Shown here in pieces: positions 35,241-48,742 of a DNA stretch of 64,000 nt. Origin of the DNA: Ottelia alismoides (taxonomy: Eukaryota; Streptophyta; Magnoliopsida; Alismatales; Hydrocharitaceae); NCBI GenBank assembly GCA_037367405.1, contig JAZKJV010010762.1:744001-808000 (forward strand). The letters run 5' to 3'. Position 1 is the first letter of the stretch; each line of letters opens with the position of its first letter. The notes below the pieces were generated by a model. That model had not been told where the DNA came from and ran no database searches. It was given only the letters and a program-made list of their open reading frames with translations. Position numbers and translations under genes: made by a program.

Positions 35241-38200
35241 TGTTGAGATGAAATTCAGGGACTTTTGATTTTTCTTTTTATCTCCCAGCAACGACAAAAT
35301 TTTGTTGAGCAAGGAATTTATTGCCGGGGGTTGGAAAATTAATGGGTAAAAATGTTGTCAATCGTGTCGTTGCTTTTATCCCCAAAACCCGCGTCAACAA
35401 AAGATTTTTTTTAAATTTTTGCTACTTATTAACCTGTATAGCGGACAGGGTCGAACTCAGGGAGGCTACAATTCCCGAGGCTTATTCAATTAATACGAAA
35501 CCAATTAAAAGAAAATGAGAATCTCAAAGGACAACTATCCTTGGTTTTTGCGATTTTTTTATCTTTTGTTTTTTTATTATTTTTTTAATTTTTTTATTTT
35601 CTGATTTTTCAAATTTTTAGTAATTTTGATTTTGCAATTTTTTTTATTTTAAAAAATAACACGAAGCAATATAAACAAGATCAAGAATATGCACACCAAC
35701 TCTTTTTGCAATTTTTTCAATTAGTCAAAAATACTCAGAAAAATTTAAAGAAAATATTTTTGGATTTTAAAGGTTTTGAAATGTTTTTGAGAATTTTTGT
35801 AGATTTTTCGGATGTTTTTGTATTTTTTCTAAAAATCAAACAGTGAGAAAATAAGAAAATGTGCATAGCCTGGAGTAATTTGTAATTTAAAACCTTTTAA
35901 ATACCTAAAACTCCTGGCAATTATTTTTACGACAAACTAGAAATAAATGTCTACAAACAGGAACTGAAATCATGATTTTTAGATTTTTGTAGACTTTTTT
36001 ATGATTTTTAGAAGATTTTCGATATTTTTCAATTTTTTTAGGTTTTATAAATTTATAATGCGTCAAAATTGGTCAGAAATTAAAAAACAATGAAATCAAA
36101 CAACCTTAATTTTTTAGAATTTTTGGAGATATTTTCGATTTTTTATGAATTTTCGAATTTCAAGAAGACAAAAAGGCACTATTTTTGATTTTTAATAATA
36201 ATAAATGAACTCAAAATGTAATGCAAATTTTATGCTAGATGGATATGCATGTCAGGAGCATAGCGCAATTTTCTCAAAATTTTTAGAAACGTAAAAACAT
36301 TTATTTCAATAGAAATATCATGCAAATGAAATGTTCTGGAAATCAGGGACTAGTTTGCAAATAGTTCAAAATTCTTCAACAAATAATAACAGAAATAAAG
36401 TGCAAGGAGGAATGTGTAAATTACCCACATAAAACGTGCGGTTCACGTGCTTGAAGCTGATAGGGGCTCTTTTGTAATTTCTGAAATATCGAGGGAGCAG
36501 AATGTAATGTGTCCAAGTATCTCTGGTAGGGGCGGTTTTGTAATTTTGGAATCCTCCGGGGGGCAGAATGCAATTTACCCCAATTTTTTTAATAAAGAAC
36601 AAAACCCTAATGTTTCTTCGTTTCTTGCTCAAGGAGTGAGAGGGGCACGATGGGGGGGGCACTGCCGCCCACCCTTTCTTCTTCGATGGTGGAGGTGATG
36701 TTGCGGCTTCGGCGGGCGGAGGCGCTGTGGAGCGGAGGCGGGGACGCTCGCGCGACCTGGCGGAGATGGGGCCACGCGCTCGCGGCTGGACTTCGGGGCG
36801 GCAAAGAACAGTCGGCGTCAGTGTCGCGGGGCGGCGCGGTGGGCTCGCGCGGGAGGTCGGTGTCGAGGGCTGCTATAGACGCGGAGGGCGGAGCGCTGCC
36901 GCACGCGTCCGCGCGATGGAGCTGTAGCGGCGAGGAGAGGTCGCGGACGCTGTCTTCAACGGCGAGGCTGGAGGTCGGCTGAGCGGGGCGCGTGGGCTGC
37001 GGTGCCGCACGCGCGGTCGCGCGTGGCTGCGCGGACGAGTGCAGGGGAGTCGGCTGCTGCGCCGCGCGGAAGGGGAGCTTCGGGCGGACGATGCCGGGCC
37101 TGGAGTGGGTAGGAGTCGGCGGCGCGGGCGGAATCGACCGCCAGGGCTGGAGTCACGCGATGGGCGTGCACGGGCCTGCGGGTGGTGATGTGCGGCCGGC
37201 GATGGGCGGATGCGTGTGCTGGCGACGCCGCCCCATGCCGCTCTCTTATTTTTTTTATATTTTTTATTTTTTTTATTTTTTTCTTATATAAACAATGAAT
37301 AAATAAAAGAAGGAAAAACTTTTTTAATTTTTTTTGTAAATCTGAAAAACAGAAAATAAAAAGCTATAGAAATCCCTTTTTTATTTTTTTATTTTTTTAT
37401 ATTAGTGATCCTGCAAAACAAACGTTAGAGAACAAATAGAGGAAAAAATTATTTATCTACAAATCGGAAAAAATGAATGAGGATCCGGCGGACATGAGGG
37501 GTTTGAATCCGACTCTCCGACCACCGTACGTGGTCGGAGTTGATAGATCGTGTGAGATAGAATCGAAGGCGAAGATATCAAGAAGATGAGATGAAAAATC
37601 GAGTTGCGGGCGGATCAAGTCGTGATGGATTTTAAAATCTAGAGAAAAAAAATGACGATGGAAAAAAATGCGAAGACTAAACTACAATTAAATTAAGATA
37701 AAATGCAAAGAAAAATTTGGATCTCACCTTAGGAGCGGAAAATAGACCGTGATCGCCTCGACAAGGCCGACTCGCTGTCACCGGACGGCTCGGAGGCTAG
37801 GCAACTTCCTCGACGAAATTACTCTCGGAGATGGGGCTCCTCTCTCTAAAGATTGATCAAGTTGGAATGAGGGAGAATGAGCCATATAAATAGAAAAGAG
37901 ATGAAATTTGAATTTTTGAATTTTTATTGGATAAAGGGAGATGAAAATTGAAGTGAAATTTTGAAAAAGAGAATTGAAAATTAAAAATAAATTTTTGAAA
38001 AAGAGAGATGAAAAATAAAATGAATTTATGAATTTTTTGGTGGAAGGGAGATGAAATTTGAAATGAAGATAAAAGAGAATTAAAGCTAATTACAAAATTA
38101 TCTAATTTTTGAATTTTCGTCACTTATTTAATTTGAATTAAAAAATGTTATTTTTTATTTTTTTATGAAGGTTAATTAAAAATAGCAACTATATACATAT

Positions 38201-39034
38201 AATACATACATATGTGACACTATATACAAGGTTAAATGATGAATTGGCCCCTTTTTTGTTTTTAGAATTTTAATTTTTTAATTTTTATTTTTATTTTAAA
38301 AAATCAGTGGGATTAATTTACAAATAAATACAAATACAATATGCACAAAAATACATGGGAAAATTGCACAAACCTCCCCAGAAAACCGACTTTTCAACCG
38401 TAACTCCCAAAATTATGAAAATACAACCATTTTAAAGATAATTTAATTTCGAGTCCAATGGAACTGAGATTGATTCAATTTGAGCTCATATGGAGCCGGA
38501 ATTGATCTTTCAATTAGTGCTTAGTGGCTTTTTCCAAGTGTGGCTACTTTTATTCTGTACAAGATTTAATTGTGCAATCAATTTTAATAATTAGAACACA
38601 TTTTTATTTACAACTTTGGTTTTGAATGTCATTTGATTTGAAGTCAATTAAGGTACAAATAAGTTAGTGTCAGTTTATACAGATATATACAAAATAAGTA
38701 AGAACATATTTTTTTGGATTTTTTTGGTTAAGGACCCTATCTCCCCCTACTTTATTCCTGGTCGATCAGGTCAAGTCTTTACCTTCTCTCGGGGTTCGGG
38801 TCAGCCTGTATACAGTCTTCATTTTTTTATTTTCTTTATTTATTTTTTTGTTTTCTTTATTTTTCCTTTCTTTCTTTATTTATTTATTTTAGGTTAAAAT
38901 TTAGTCAGAAATGTACAATATTTACACACAGATGCAAGTTAGTAAGAATATGGAGTTAATGTTAAATGCATGTGTTTTATAAGGGATTTTAAGCTAAAAT
39001 AAATGAATAAAGATGACGAATCGCAGATTCATCA
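35241..39034 (-). repeat. 5' LTR of element 1
   Basis: 3,794 bp, paired with 26466-30227. It contains the same G+C-rich island (about 36620-37230). The hairpin at 37515-37539 has an unchanged 10-bp stem but a loop CGTAC instead of CATGC. Confidence 0.92.
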
Positions 39035-39039
39035 GCAAG

Positions 39040-40164
39040 TAATTATGCATTTACAATCACAATACACAATGTCCAGTCCCAGTCTTTTATATAAATTATA
39101 AAATAATTAGTTGAGTAACCAATCTTGTATCATTCACAGTAACAAAAGATAACATCATGATTTCCAATTGCATAACCCATTAACGGATTCTCAAAGGTAT
39201 TTAAATTGTCATCATCCAAGAACTTTCCACACATGTACTAATTACAAATAAAGGATAGTCATCTGTTTGTTCTGCATTTTATAAATAAAAATGATATAAC
39301 GTACATCAATAGAAGGGTTCACACGTGATTAACACATGCAACTGAGAATTACCAGTATACTATTTAATTATATGCTCTTCTGACGTGATGTCATGTCATC
39401 AATAATAGTCATATTAGGTGTGTGTACAATACATTTTATATCTTTCCTATAATAGCAGTGCAATATTGGTGGCACACATTATCATAATTCTGGCAACATT
39501 ATGGATGCGTATACATTTAGCAATTAATGAGCATACCTAATTATTATATTCATTGATAGAGAGAATCTAGCTTTGCATTGTGGACTACTCGTATTGTAAG
39601 CATCTATACCCATTATATAATGGTTGCCTCGTTGAAGTTTGCATCTGCCGTCATATAACCCAAAAAATTTATCCTATCAAATAATATATAGTATACGACT
39701 AAACTCATACATGATAAAGATTAACTGGTAGAAAAATCATTTAAATGAGAAGTGAAATTATTGTGCATATGCCTTCGTGATAGGTACATTTTCCAATCTC
39801 CAATGAATATCCATCAATGCTTGAGAAAAACACTCATATAAACATTTTCAAGATCATGATTCATGTAAATCCCTCGATGTTTTCCGTTAACAAATCCGAG
39901 TAAGAAAATGTATTGTTGCAACTTGTATAATGAAATAAATAATAACAAATCGACATGGTTACAGAGAGAACGATTACTTGAATTTATCGCGTCTCATTCC
40001 TACATGTTCGACACATACCTTGACGGCGTGAGAAGTTCCCCGCGAAAACACCTCGATTCCTCCTATCCGAACCGTCGCCAGCCACACCGACGCTCCTCTG
40101 ATTCATCTATTTCTTCCTCTCTCTCTCTCTCTTTCTTCGCATATACATGAATCTCTCTCCCTCC
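39040..40164. other. Intergenic sequence continuing from 26460
   Basis: Before element 1 inserted, 26465 was continuous with 39040. AT-rich, with no gene seen. It ends in a (CT)n tract near 40110-40135 that leads into the tandem array. Confidence 0.5.
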
Positions 40165-42580
40165 TCTCGTTCACTCTCTCATTCTCACCCTCTTCTCTCA
40201 CGCTCACTCTCTTCTCTATTCTCTCACTCATTAATTCTCTCTCTCTCTGTATGTTAAGGATGGAGAGAGAGTCATCCACGCTAAAAAGTTACTTACATGC
40301 ATGGAAAGTTTGATAGAAGTGGTCCTTCATAACCGTCCTCACCATGCACGAATCCCTCTTCCAAAAATAGAATTTACATGCATGAAATGAGAGGGTTGGA
40401 CTTCTATAACCGCCCATCTCTCTCTCTCTCTTATTAAGATGAATGCTAATAGTGGCACACGTCTCTTCCCCTATAGGCAATCCACTTCTAAAAAATAGAG
40501 TTGGCATGCATGGAATAAGGGAGTTGAATTGGCCTCTCGTTCACTCTCTCATTCTCACCCTTTTCTCTCCTCACGCTCACTCTTTTCTCTATTCTCTCAC
40601 TCATTAATTCTCTCTCTCTCTATCTTAAGGATGGAGAGAGAGTCATCCACGCTAAAAAGTTACTTACGTGCATGGAAAGGTTGATAGAAGTGGTCCTTCA
40701 TAATCGTCCTCACCATGCACGAATCCCGCTTCCAAAAATAGAATTTACATGCATGAAATGAGAGGGTTGGACTTCTATAACCGCCCATCTCTCTCTATCT
40801 CTCTCTTATTAAGATGAATGCTAATAGTGGCACACGTCTCTTCCCCTATAGGCAATCCACTTCCAAAAAATAGAGTTGGCATGCATGGAATAAGGGAGTT
40901 GAATTGGCCTCTCGTTCACTCTCTCAGTCTCACCCTCTTCTCTCCTCACGCTCACTCTCTTCTCTATTCTCTCACTCATTAATTCTCTCTCTCCCTATCT
41001 TAAGGATGGAGAGAGAGTCATCCACGCTAAAAATTTACTTACGTGCATGGAAAGGTTGAAAGAAGTGGTCCTTCATAACCGTCCTCACCATGCACGAATC
41101 CCTCTTCCAAAAATAGAATTTACATGCATGAAATGAGAGGGTTGGACTTCTATAACCGCCCATCTCTCTCTCTCTCTTATTAAGATGAATGCTAATAGTG
41201 GCACACGTCTCTTCCCCTATAGGCAATCCACTTCCAAAAAATAGAGTTGGCATGCATGGAATAAGGGAGTTGAATTGGCCTCTCGTTCACTCTCTCATTC
41301 TCACCCTCTTCTCTCCTCACGCTCTCACTCTCTTCTCTATTCTCTCACTCATTAATTCTCTCTCTATCTTAAGGATGGAGAGAGAGTCATCCACGCTAAA
41401 AAGTTACTTACGTGCATGGAAAGGTTGATAGAAGTGGTCCTTCATAACCGTCCTCACCATGCACGAATCCCTCTTCCAAAAATAGAATTTACATCCATGA
41501 AATGAGAGGGTTGGACTTCTATAACCGCCCATCTCTCTCTCTCTCTCTTATTAAGATGAATGCTAATAGTGGCACACGTCTCTTCCCCTATAGGCAATCC
41601 ACTTCCAAAAAATAGAGTTGGCATGCATGGAATAAGGGAGTTGAATTGGCCTCTCGTTCACTCTCTCAGTCTCACCCTCTTCTCTCCTCACACTAACTCT
41701 CTTCTCTATTCTCTCACTCATTAATTCTCTCTCTCTCTCTATCTTAAGGATGGAGAGAGAGTCATCCACGCTAAAAAGTAACTTACATGCATGGAAAGGT
41801 TGATAGAAGTGGTCCTTCATAACCGTCCTCACCATGCACGAATCCCTCTTCCAAAAATAGAATTTACATGCATGAAATGAGAGGGTTGGACTTCTATAAC
41901 CACCCATCTCTCTCTCTCTCTTATTAAGATGAATGCTAATAGTGGCACACGTCTCTTCCCCTATAGGCAATCCACTTCCAAAAAATAGAGTTGGCATGCA
42001 TGGAATAAGGGAGTTGAATTGGCCTCTCGTTCACTCTCTCATTCTCACCCTCTTCTCTCCTCACGCTCACTCTCTTCTCTATTCTCTCACTCATTAATTC
42101 TCTCTCTCTCTCTCTATATTAAGGATGGAGAGAGAGTCATCCACGCTAAAAAGTTACTTACGTGCATGGAAAGGTTGATAGAAGTGGTCCTTCATAACCG
42201 TCCTCACCATGCACGAATCCCTCTTCCAAAAATAGAATTTACATGCATGAAATGAGAGGGTTGGACTTCTATAACCGCCCATCTCTCTCTCTCTCTTATT
42301 AAGATGAATGCTAATAGTGCCACACGTCTCTTCCCCTATAGGCAATCCACTTCCAAAAAATAGAGGTTGCATGCATGGAATAAGGGAGTTGAATTGGCCT
42401 CTCGTTCACTCTCTCATTCTCACCCTCTTCTCTCCTCACGCTCACTCTCTTCTCTATTCTCTCACTCATTAATTCTCTCTCTCTATCTTAAGGATGGAGA
42501 GAGAGTCATCCACGCTAAAAAGTTACTTACGTGCATGGAAAGGTTGATAGAAGTGGTCCTTCATAACCGTCCTCACCATG
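40165..42580. repeat. Tandem array of ~372-bp units (left part)
   Basis: The marker CACCATGCACGAATCCC recurs at 40342, 40713, 41088, 41457, 41832 and 42207, and its first part ends at 42580 (periods 369-375 bp). Each unit has (CT)n tracts whose length varies and explains the period range. Each unit is itself built of two diverged halves sharing CTTCCAAAAA.TAGA, then CATGCATG, then GAATAAGGG or AAATGAGAG. Minus-strand frames starting MPTLFF recur with the unit and are not genes. Confidence 0.92.
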
Positions 42581-45500
42581 TGACAAACGCAGTTTTCAAG
42601 AGAGTCTAAATTGGTGTTTCACACAAGGCGGAGACAACCGTCGTTGTGGCGACTCTCAAATGAAATCTGTATTTAATCAACAATTAACCCACACTAAAGA
42701 TCAACAATTTAGAACAAATGTGGAGTTAAAATTTATTTTTAACTCTGCACAAATGGTGTATAGTGACAAGTATGCAGAGAGTTCGAACACAGGGAGCAAG
42801 CAGGGTAGTTCAAGCAAATGTGCTCAAGTGAATGTATGTGATGTGTCTACACTAAGCAAGCAAGCAAATAAATGTTTGTGGGTTTTTAATTTTTTTAATT
42901 TTTTTTTCAATATTGGAAAATAAAGACAATGTAATGAAAGGTAAGATACAATATTTATAAAAATGTGCAAAAATAACTAAAATTTCAAAAATAAAGTGTT
43001 TTTGATATTTTTAGGATTTTCTACTGTTTTTGTGATTTTTGGGGATTTTTCAAGGTGTTTTTGGTATTTTTAATTACTGCAGTAAGTCAAAACAATGAAA
43101 CAAGAGCTGTCTGGGAATAAAATAGGATTTAAAAATAACAATCAGTACTCAAAATTTTTCACACTATTTTTCAAATAAAAGGAACAAAATAAGGAACAAA
43201 CAGAACCTGAGTTTGTATTTTTTTAGAGTTTTCCCTGATTTTATATATTTTTTAGAAGTTTTTGAGTGTTTTAATATTTTTAGTGTTTTTCTTTTGAGAT
43301 TTTTAATGATTTTTGGACTGACACTAAATTAAGTTAAAATAGACACTAGGTAATTTTTTTGGAATTTTTTCGAAGTGTTTTAATATTTTTTTGGCATTTT
43401 CTAAGCTAGACAGTACACAAAAAGGCTGTTTTTGATTTTTAATAAATATGAAAATAAAATAAAATAAAAAACTAAAAGGGTGGCGTGGAAGTTCAAGTGC
43501 CCAGGAACTTAAGTTCAAAATTTTAGAATATTTGGATCTAAAATGATGCTTCAAATAAATAGACAAAACAAGCACAAATTAAAGGGCTGGCAGGGGCATA
43601 TACGCAAATATTCAAAAGTCAAGGGCTGAACATGCAATTTTCACCAAAATTTTCAACTGAATTAAATATATGCTGGGCTAAATAGTAATAGTTAAAGCCA
43701 CGGGGTGGCGTCTGCAAAAATTCCAGGAGTCACGTGCGTGAGCACGCGCACCTGGGAAGGGTTTATCCGTAAATACAAGCAAGTCCAGGGTCCTGATGGT
43801 AAATGTCACAAAAATTACCCTACAACAGAGGAAAGATTGGGAACTAAATATAAATCACAAAAACGGTCGGGTATACCATGCAAAAATCCCAGACCTTGGC
43901 GCTGATGAACGGTGGATTGCGCCTCCACTTAACCACGTGTCGCGCTGTAGTCGCGCGATGCCGCTTCGGAATGAAAGGCTGGGATTAGATGTACCGTTGA
44001 GGATCTGACGGCTGTAGCGGAGATGAATCTTACGACACCTGTGCGCCTGGACGAATGGCCTCAATCGGACGGCTGCGACGCCGTCTGGAAGAACACGCGA
44101 CGAACCACCGTTCAGCGAGCTTCGAACGGTGAATCCCCGCGAGCTGACGGTCTGCGGAGGTTCCAGGCCGTGCAAAAATCGTCCAGGGGCGGTGCTCTTC
44201 TCACTGGAGGCAGCGGAGTGGCTTGATGATCATTGATGCGTGTCTCCGGGATCAAGGACGACCTGCACCTCCAGGGACCAACTCCAGGTGCTAACCGGGG
44301 CACAGGAGCCCCCTTCAGGCCCTGCAATTGAAAGAGAAAATCGACAGAATCCACACAGCAGAGGCCCGGCTTTTATTGGCGAAACAGAGGCGGCGTGGGA
44401 TGGTGATGTGGTTGCCAGAGCTCTTGGGCTCTCGGCAAGGTGTTCGACGATGAAGACGCGAGTTGAGTTATCGTCAAAACGATCAAATTAAGGTCAGAAA
44501 TACAACCTAATGCTAACAGCTAACGAAACAAGCAAAGAAATAAACAAAAAAAAACGACCTCGAGGGCTGGAGAGCCCAAGGAATAGACCTCACGGCCGCA
44601 AGGCCGGAGATGGGTTGGAACACGCCGATCGGCCCTCCGCTACACCTCGACAAGGGTGGGGATCAACCCCCTGTCACCGGGGATCCACCAGATAGCTCTC
44701 GGAGGTATGAAGAATGGCCAAGAACGGTTCAAAAGGCTATGGAGGTGAATGGGCTGGTTTTGAAGAATGGTTGAGGGGCGACTTTCGAGGGCCGATCACG
44801 GGCGGGGCATGAAGATCTGGTAGGATCTAAGAGGTCAGCGACCTAGGTGGATCTACAGTGAACAACTTTCATGAAGAAAGCGGATGCCCTCGAGCAACGC
44901 ATCAACGGCGAAAAAATCGAGAAGAGAGGGTCATAGGCGTTCTGACATGCTGCAGGAGAAGGCCAGGAAGTTGACCAGTGGGTCAACTTTCCAGCCACCT
45001 GGTTGGTCCACGTGGACCAACCAGGAAAATCCGCAGGAAAAATATATTCAAAAATCAATAAAAAATAGATAATGATTTTATTGATTTTTAATTACAAAAT
45101 GAAAAATGTTTATTTTTTTATAAATTATTTTATTGTGAATTTTATTTATTTTTATGAAGTATATTTTTGCAAGTTACCTTTTATACCCTTATATAGGTAT
45201 ATTATCTATGTATTTTAGTACTTTATTTTTATTTTATGTATTTTTATTTTATTATTTTTGTTTATTATTTTATAAAATTATAGCATACTTTTATATACAC
45301 AACTATATTTTTATTTTATTTTATTGAAGTATTTTGTATATTAAATAAAATAGAAGTGTATTTTATATAGGTATAAGTATATGTATAATACCTATGCATC
45401 AAATATATATAAGTATTTTTATTTGAGTTGTATTTATGTTTTTATTCTAATTTTAATGCACATAATTATTATAAGTAATATTTACAACATTATAAAAATA

Positions 45501-46185
45501 TAAAATATAAAAATAATGAATAAATAATAAATTGAATATTTTAATATGTACACTTATACAATGTGGGTCCAAAACTCAACTTTCAAACCGTAGCTCCGCC
45601 AAATGCGAAACCACCACCATTGGATAGATCATTTTATTCTATATACAATTAAAGGTGAGTTTGCTACATTTGGAGTTGTCAGTTGTGAGATACGGGTCTG
45701 GGAAGTTGGGATTCTGGATTCTTATTCAGACCATAACTTTTTATCTGTACATTATTTTTCTGTGAAATCAATTTTGTATTTTTCTTTATTAATTTATCTA
45801 CAACTTTTATATACAAAGTTTCTTTATTTGATGTATAAAAAGTGGAACCAAAAATAGGTCCCAAAATGAATAAAGAAGGAATAAAAGGTACAGGTATTTT
45901 ATCTGTGTTTTGGCCCTTATCTCCCCCCTACTTTATTACTTGTCGACCTATTCATCAAGATGCCTAGGTCTCGGGGGTTTTGGGTCATAAAATATTTACA
46001 ATATTTTATTCTTTTTCTTTTCTTTATTTATTCTATAATTTTGGCCTTAATTACAGTATTTTAGACACTATCTGAACGCACATGCATGGATGCTAATATG
46101 CTTGATTTAAGGGTATTTACAGGCATTTGCTAGGGTTTTTAGTGCCAAAATGATAGAATAAAGATGATGAAATGTGGATTCATCA
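42581..46185 (-). repeat. 3' LTR of element 2
   Basis: The plus strand starts TGACAAACGCAG and ends GTGGATTCATCA. A G+C-rich block lies at about 43900-45025 within otherwise AT-rich sequence. It lacks about 52 bp near 46074 that the 5' LTR has at about 55786-55837. Confidence 0.93.
44968..45025. promoter_or_regulatory. Inverted W-box pair and 28-bp G-box palindrome in the LTR
   Basis: 44968-44989 is a 9-bp inverted repeat (AAGTTGACC, 4-base gap, GGTCAACTT) containing two opposed TTGACC W-box words. 44998-45025 is a perfect 28-bp palindrome centred on CCACGTGG (G-box). Both are preserved in the other LTR at 54667-54724. These are known binding words for WRKY and bZIP/bHLH factors. Whether they act in this LTR is inference. 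Confidence 0.6.
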
Positions 46186-46200
46186 TCCCCCTATACTTTA
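46186..46200 (-). other. Polypurine tract of element 2
   Basis: The minus strand reads TAAAGTATAGGGGGA directly before the 3' LTR start TGATGAATCC. It is the model for the repeated motif in the internal hairpin array. Confidence 0.85.
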
Positions 46201-48129
46201 CCTTTGCTAGTCCCTAGCAAACACTTATGCAATAAGTGCAAAAAGAAAAAGAAAAAGAAAAGAAAAAGAAGAACTTGGATTTTATCTGATTATCAAACTT
46301 GTCTTCACAAAATCAAAGTTTGGAGCTTAAGTCGGACCTTTGGAATTTTAGTGCGGGCGGAACCTTATTGAGAACCGTGTCTGAAATCCAACAGCCCTTG
46401 AGAATCCCAAAACTCTATCCAAGTCTCCTCAATAGCCAGGTTAGAAATACTTCAACTCATACGCAAACTCTTACGACTATGAATCTGATTTGTACAGTGT
46501 AAGTGATGGTGGCTCTCCCCAACTAGAATGACAAAGAAACTGACTTCTCCAGTACGACAACCCAATGATTCCCCAATCCAGCAACTCCATCCTCGAGGAG
46601 CGGGGTATTCCCTTCTAAGTTCAAGTGGCAACCATCTCAAGAGGAGGGGGTGAAGAGAATGGACGGTAGCCAGTGTAGCTACCTATCCCGGGATGCAAGA
46701 CCAGTGTAGTCAAGTCATCCTGCTGCAGGCATACATATTTGACTTTGGAACTCAAGCTTGCTTATTGACTTTGTACATACTTGCAGGCTTTTTATTTTTA
46801 TACATGCCTGAACTTTTTTTTTATACTATATACAGCAGCATTTACATAAGGAGTTTTTCCTCTTGAGCCAGTAGACTATCCCTCTTTTGAAGCTTTATTG
46901 CAACCCACAACCTCCTGTCTTTAGACTTCCTAATTACTGGACGGGTTGGGGTGCACTTCCCTCCCTAGAGGAGGACAAGTGTTTCCACTTGTGTGCGTCT
47001 CATACCAGCAAATCCAATCCCCTCACCACTCCAACTGAGTCGAGCCATGTGAAAGGTGCAGGTGTCCAAGTTAGGTCATTATCAACAAGAATCGTGCGTG
47101 TGCTCCGAAATACTCTACTTAGGCAGTCAAGAATCCATTGAACCAAGTCTCGTGATCCTCAAAGAATTAAGTCAACTAGACCTGAAGTACCTCAAACCCA
47201 GTTCCTATAAGGTTCCTGTTATTAGGTAGATTCTAAGGTCCAATCAAGCTCCAATCTTCGGATTTTACTTAGACTCGTTCAACTATCAAACTCAATCCGA
47301 AAAATGCGAATGCTATGCAATGCAATGCAGAAAATATTTTTGTGATGCAATTTTCAAGGATTTTGAACTTTTTATGGATTTTTGAAAAGATGATGATGAT
47401 GCATATGCATTTTTTTTTCAAAAAGATTTTTCAGATGTTTTTGGATTTTAATTTTGCAAATGTTTTTGGGATTTTTGAAAACAAAAAGTTTTGGCTGAAA
47501 ACTAGGTTAAAATATGTACACGGGAGTGCTTCTTATATATGCAAGAAGTGAGTTTGAAGAATTTACAGGGTAAGTGGTCAATTTTATACATATATACATA
47601 TATAGTGGATTTTGGTGTGATGTGTATATTCCTCAAACTTATTTGAAAACAATATACACACAATTTTTGAAAACTATAGTCCAAAATAATTTTTACAAAC
47701 ATTTTACACACATTTGAAAATCATTTTGCAAAGGCTTTCAAAACAGTATATATAGGTTTTTCAAATCATTTTTGCAACCATTTTTCAAACCATTTGCAAA
47801 TCATTTTTCAAACATTTTTATTTCACACAAAGAAAAGAAATTTTACAAAACACACATTTTTACAAAGGTTGAAAACATGTAACAAAACATTTTCAAAATA
47901 GTTTTCAATAAATGTTCACAGAGATTTTCAAACTATTTTTCAAACATTTTGCAAAAAAAAACATTTTCACCTGATTTATTAATCAGTAAATACAAACAGA
48001 ATTTGAGGAATAAACGCATCTTTTTATTAAGGATTTTAATGAATTTTAAAGAATTATTAGCCATATTATTAGGAAAATACGCAAGTACGAGTTATGGCTA
48101 AAGTATATACACAGTATATACGACCCCCC
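46201..48129 (-). other. Non-coding 3' part of element 2
   Basis: No ORF of note in the sense direction. Blocks near 46650-46720 match element 1. From 47300 to 48000 it is very rich in TTTTCAAA/ATTTTTG words. Confidence 0.6.
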
Positions 48130-48742
48130 TATACTTAGCTTGAGCTATGTCCTCATAGATCGGAGAGAAAAGAGAAGACATAACTCGTACTACGTATGGG
48201 AAAATCTAAAGAATAAAGGAATAAGAGATGAATAAATGAATGAGAAGTTGACCGTCCCCCCTATACTTAGGATCAAATAATCCTAAGTATAGCAGATTGT
48301 ACACAAAGCAGGGAGGGTCAAGGGCGGGAATGAACAGATCATACTCAGATTGTCTCCCCCTATACTTAGGGTAAGATATCCCTAAGTATAGACAAGAAGA
48401 GGAGACAATGGAGAGGATCAAAGAATGGAAATACTCGGGGTGCACACCCCCCCTATACTTAGGACAAAGTACGTCCTAAGTATGGAAAACTGTCTACAAG
48501 GGCGGCACCTTTTTGATAGATAAAGAAGATAGAAAAGGAAAAGAAGAAAAGAAGAAAAGAAGAAAAGATATCTGACAATGGATGAAGAGATCATGAGGAT
48601 GTACACACCACTCCCCTATAGTTAGGGTAAAAGAAGCCCTAAGTATAGGCAACAACAGGAGTGATGACACGAAACGAAGAATGATCACTCAACTTGTCTA
48701 CCCCTCCTATACGTAGGACAAAGCACATCCTAAGCAAGGCAA
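48130..48742 (-). repeat. Array of six hairpins with polypurine-like 3' flanks, element 2
   Basis: Hairpins lie at about 48130-48198 (imperfect), 48261-48292 (13-bp stem CTATACTTAGGAT), 48360-48391 (12-bp stem), 48455-48483 (11-bp stem), 48616-48648 (12 bp, one mismatch) and 48707-48742 (degraded). On the sense strand most are followed by GGGG or longer, giving CCTAAGTATAGGGGG, close to this element's polypurine tract. Stem arms vary together (GGAT/ATCC, GGG/CCC, GGAC/GTCC), which keeps pairing. Confidence 0.88.

Larger units (their letters stand above)
26466..39034 (-). mobile_element. LTR retrotransposon 1: long-LTR, non-autonomous, Athila-like
   Basis: A complete-ended element of 12.57 kb flanked by GCAAG at 26461-26465 and 39035-39039. 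LTRs are 3,762 and 3,794 bp and start/end TG/CA. The internal region is 5,013 bp. The primer site, polypurine tract and only coding frame place it on the minus strand. The tRNA-Asp primer site and the protease sequence resemble Athila-type Ty3/gypsy elements. No reverse transcriptase, RNase H or integrase is present, so it would depend on a helper. Its LTRs differ at a few percent of positions by eye, more than those of element 2, suggesting an older insertion. Confidence 0.92.

Noticed and set aside
40289..42372. Recurring minus-strand frames starting MPTLFF
   Set aside because: They repeat with the ~372-bp unit and include translated CT/GA microsatellite. They are a by-product of the array.
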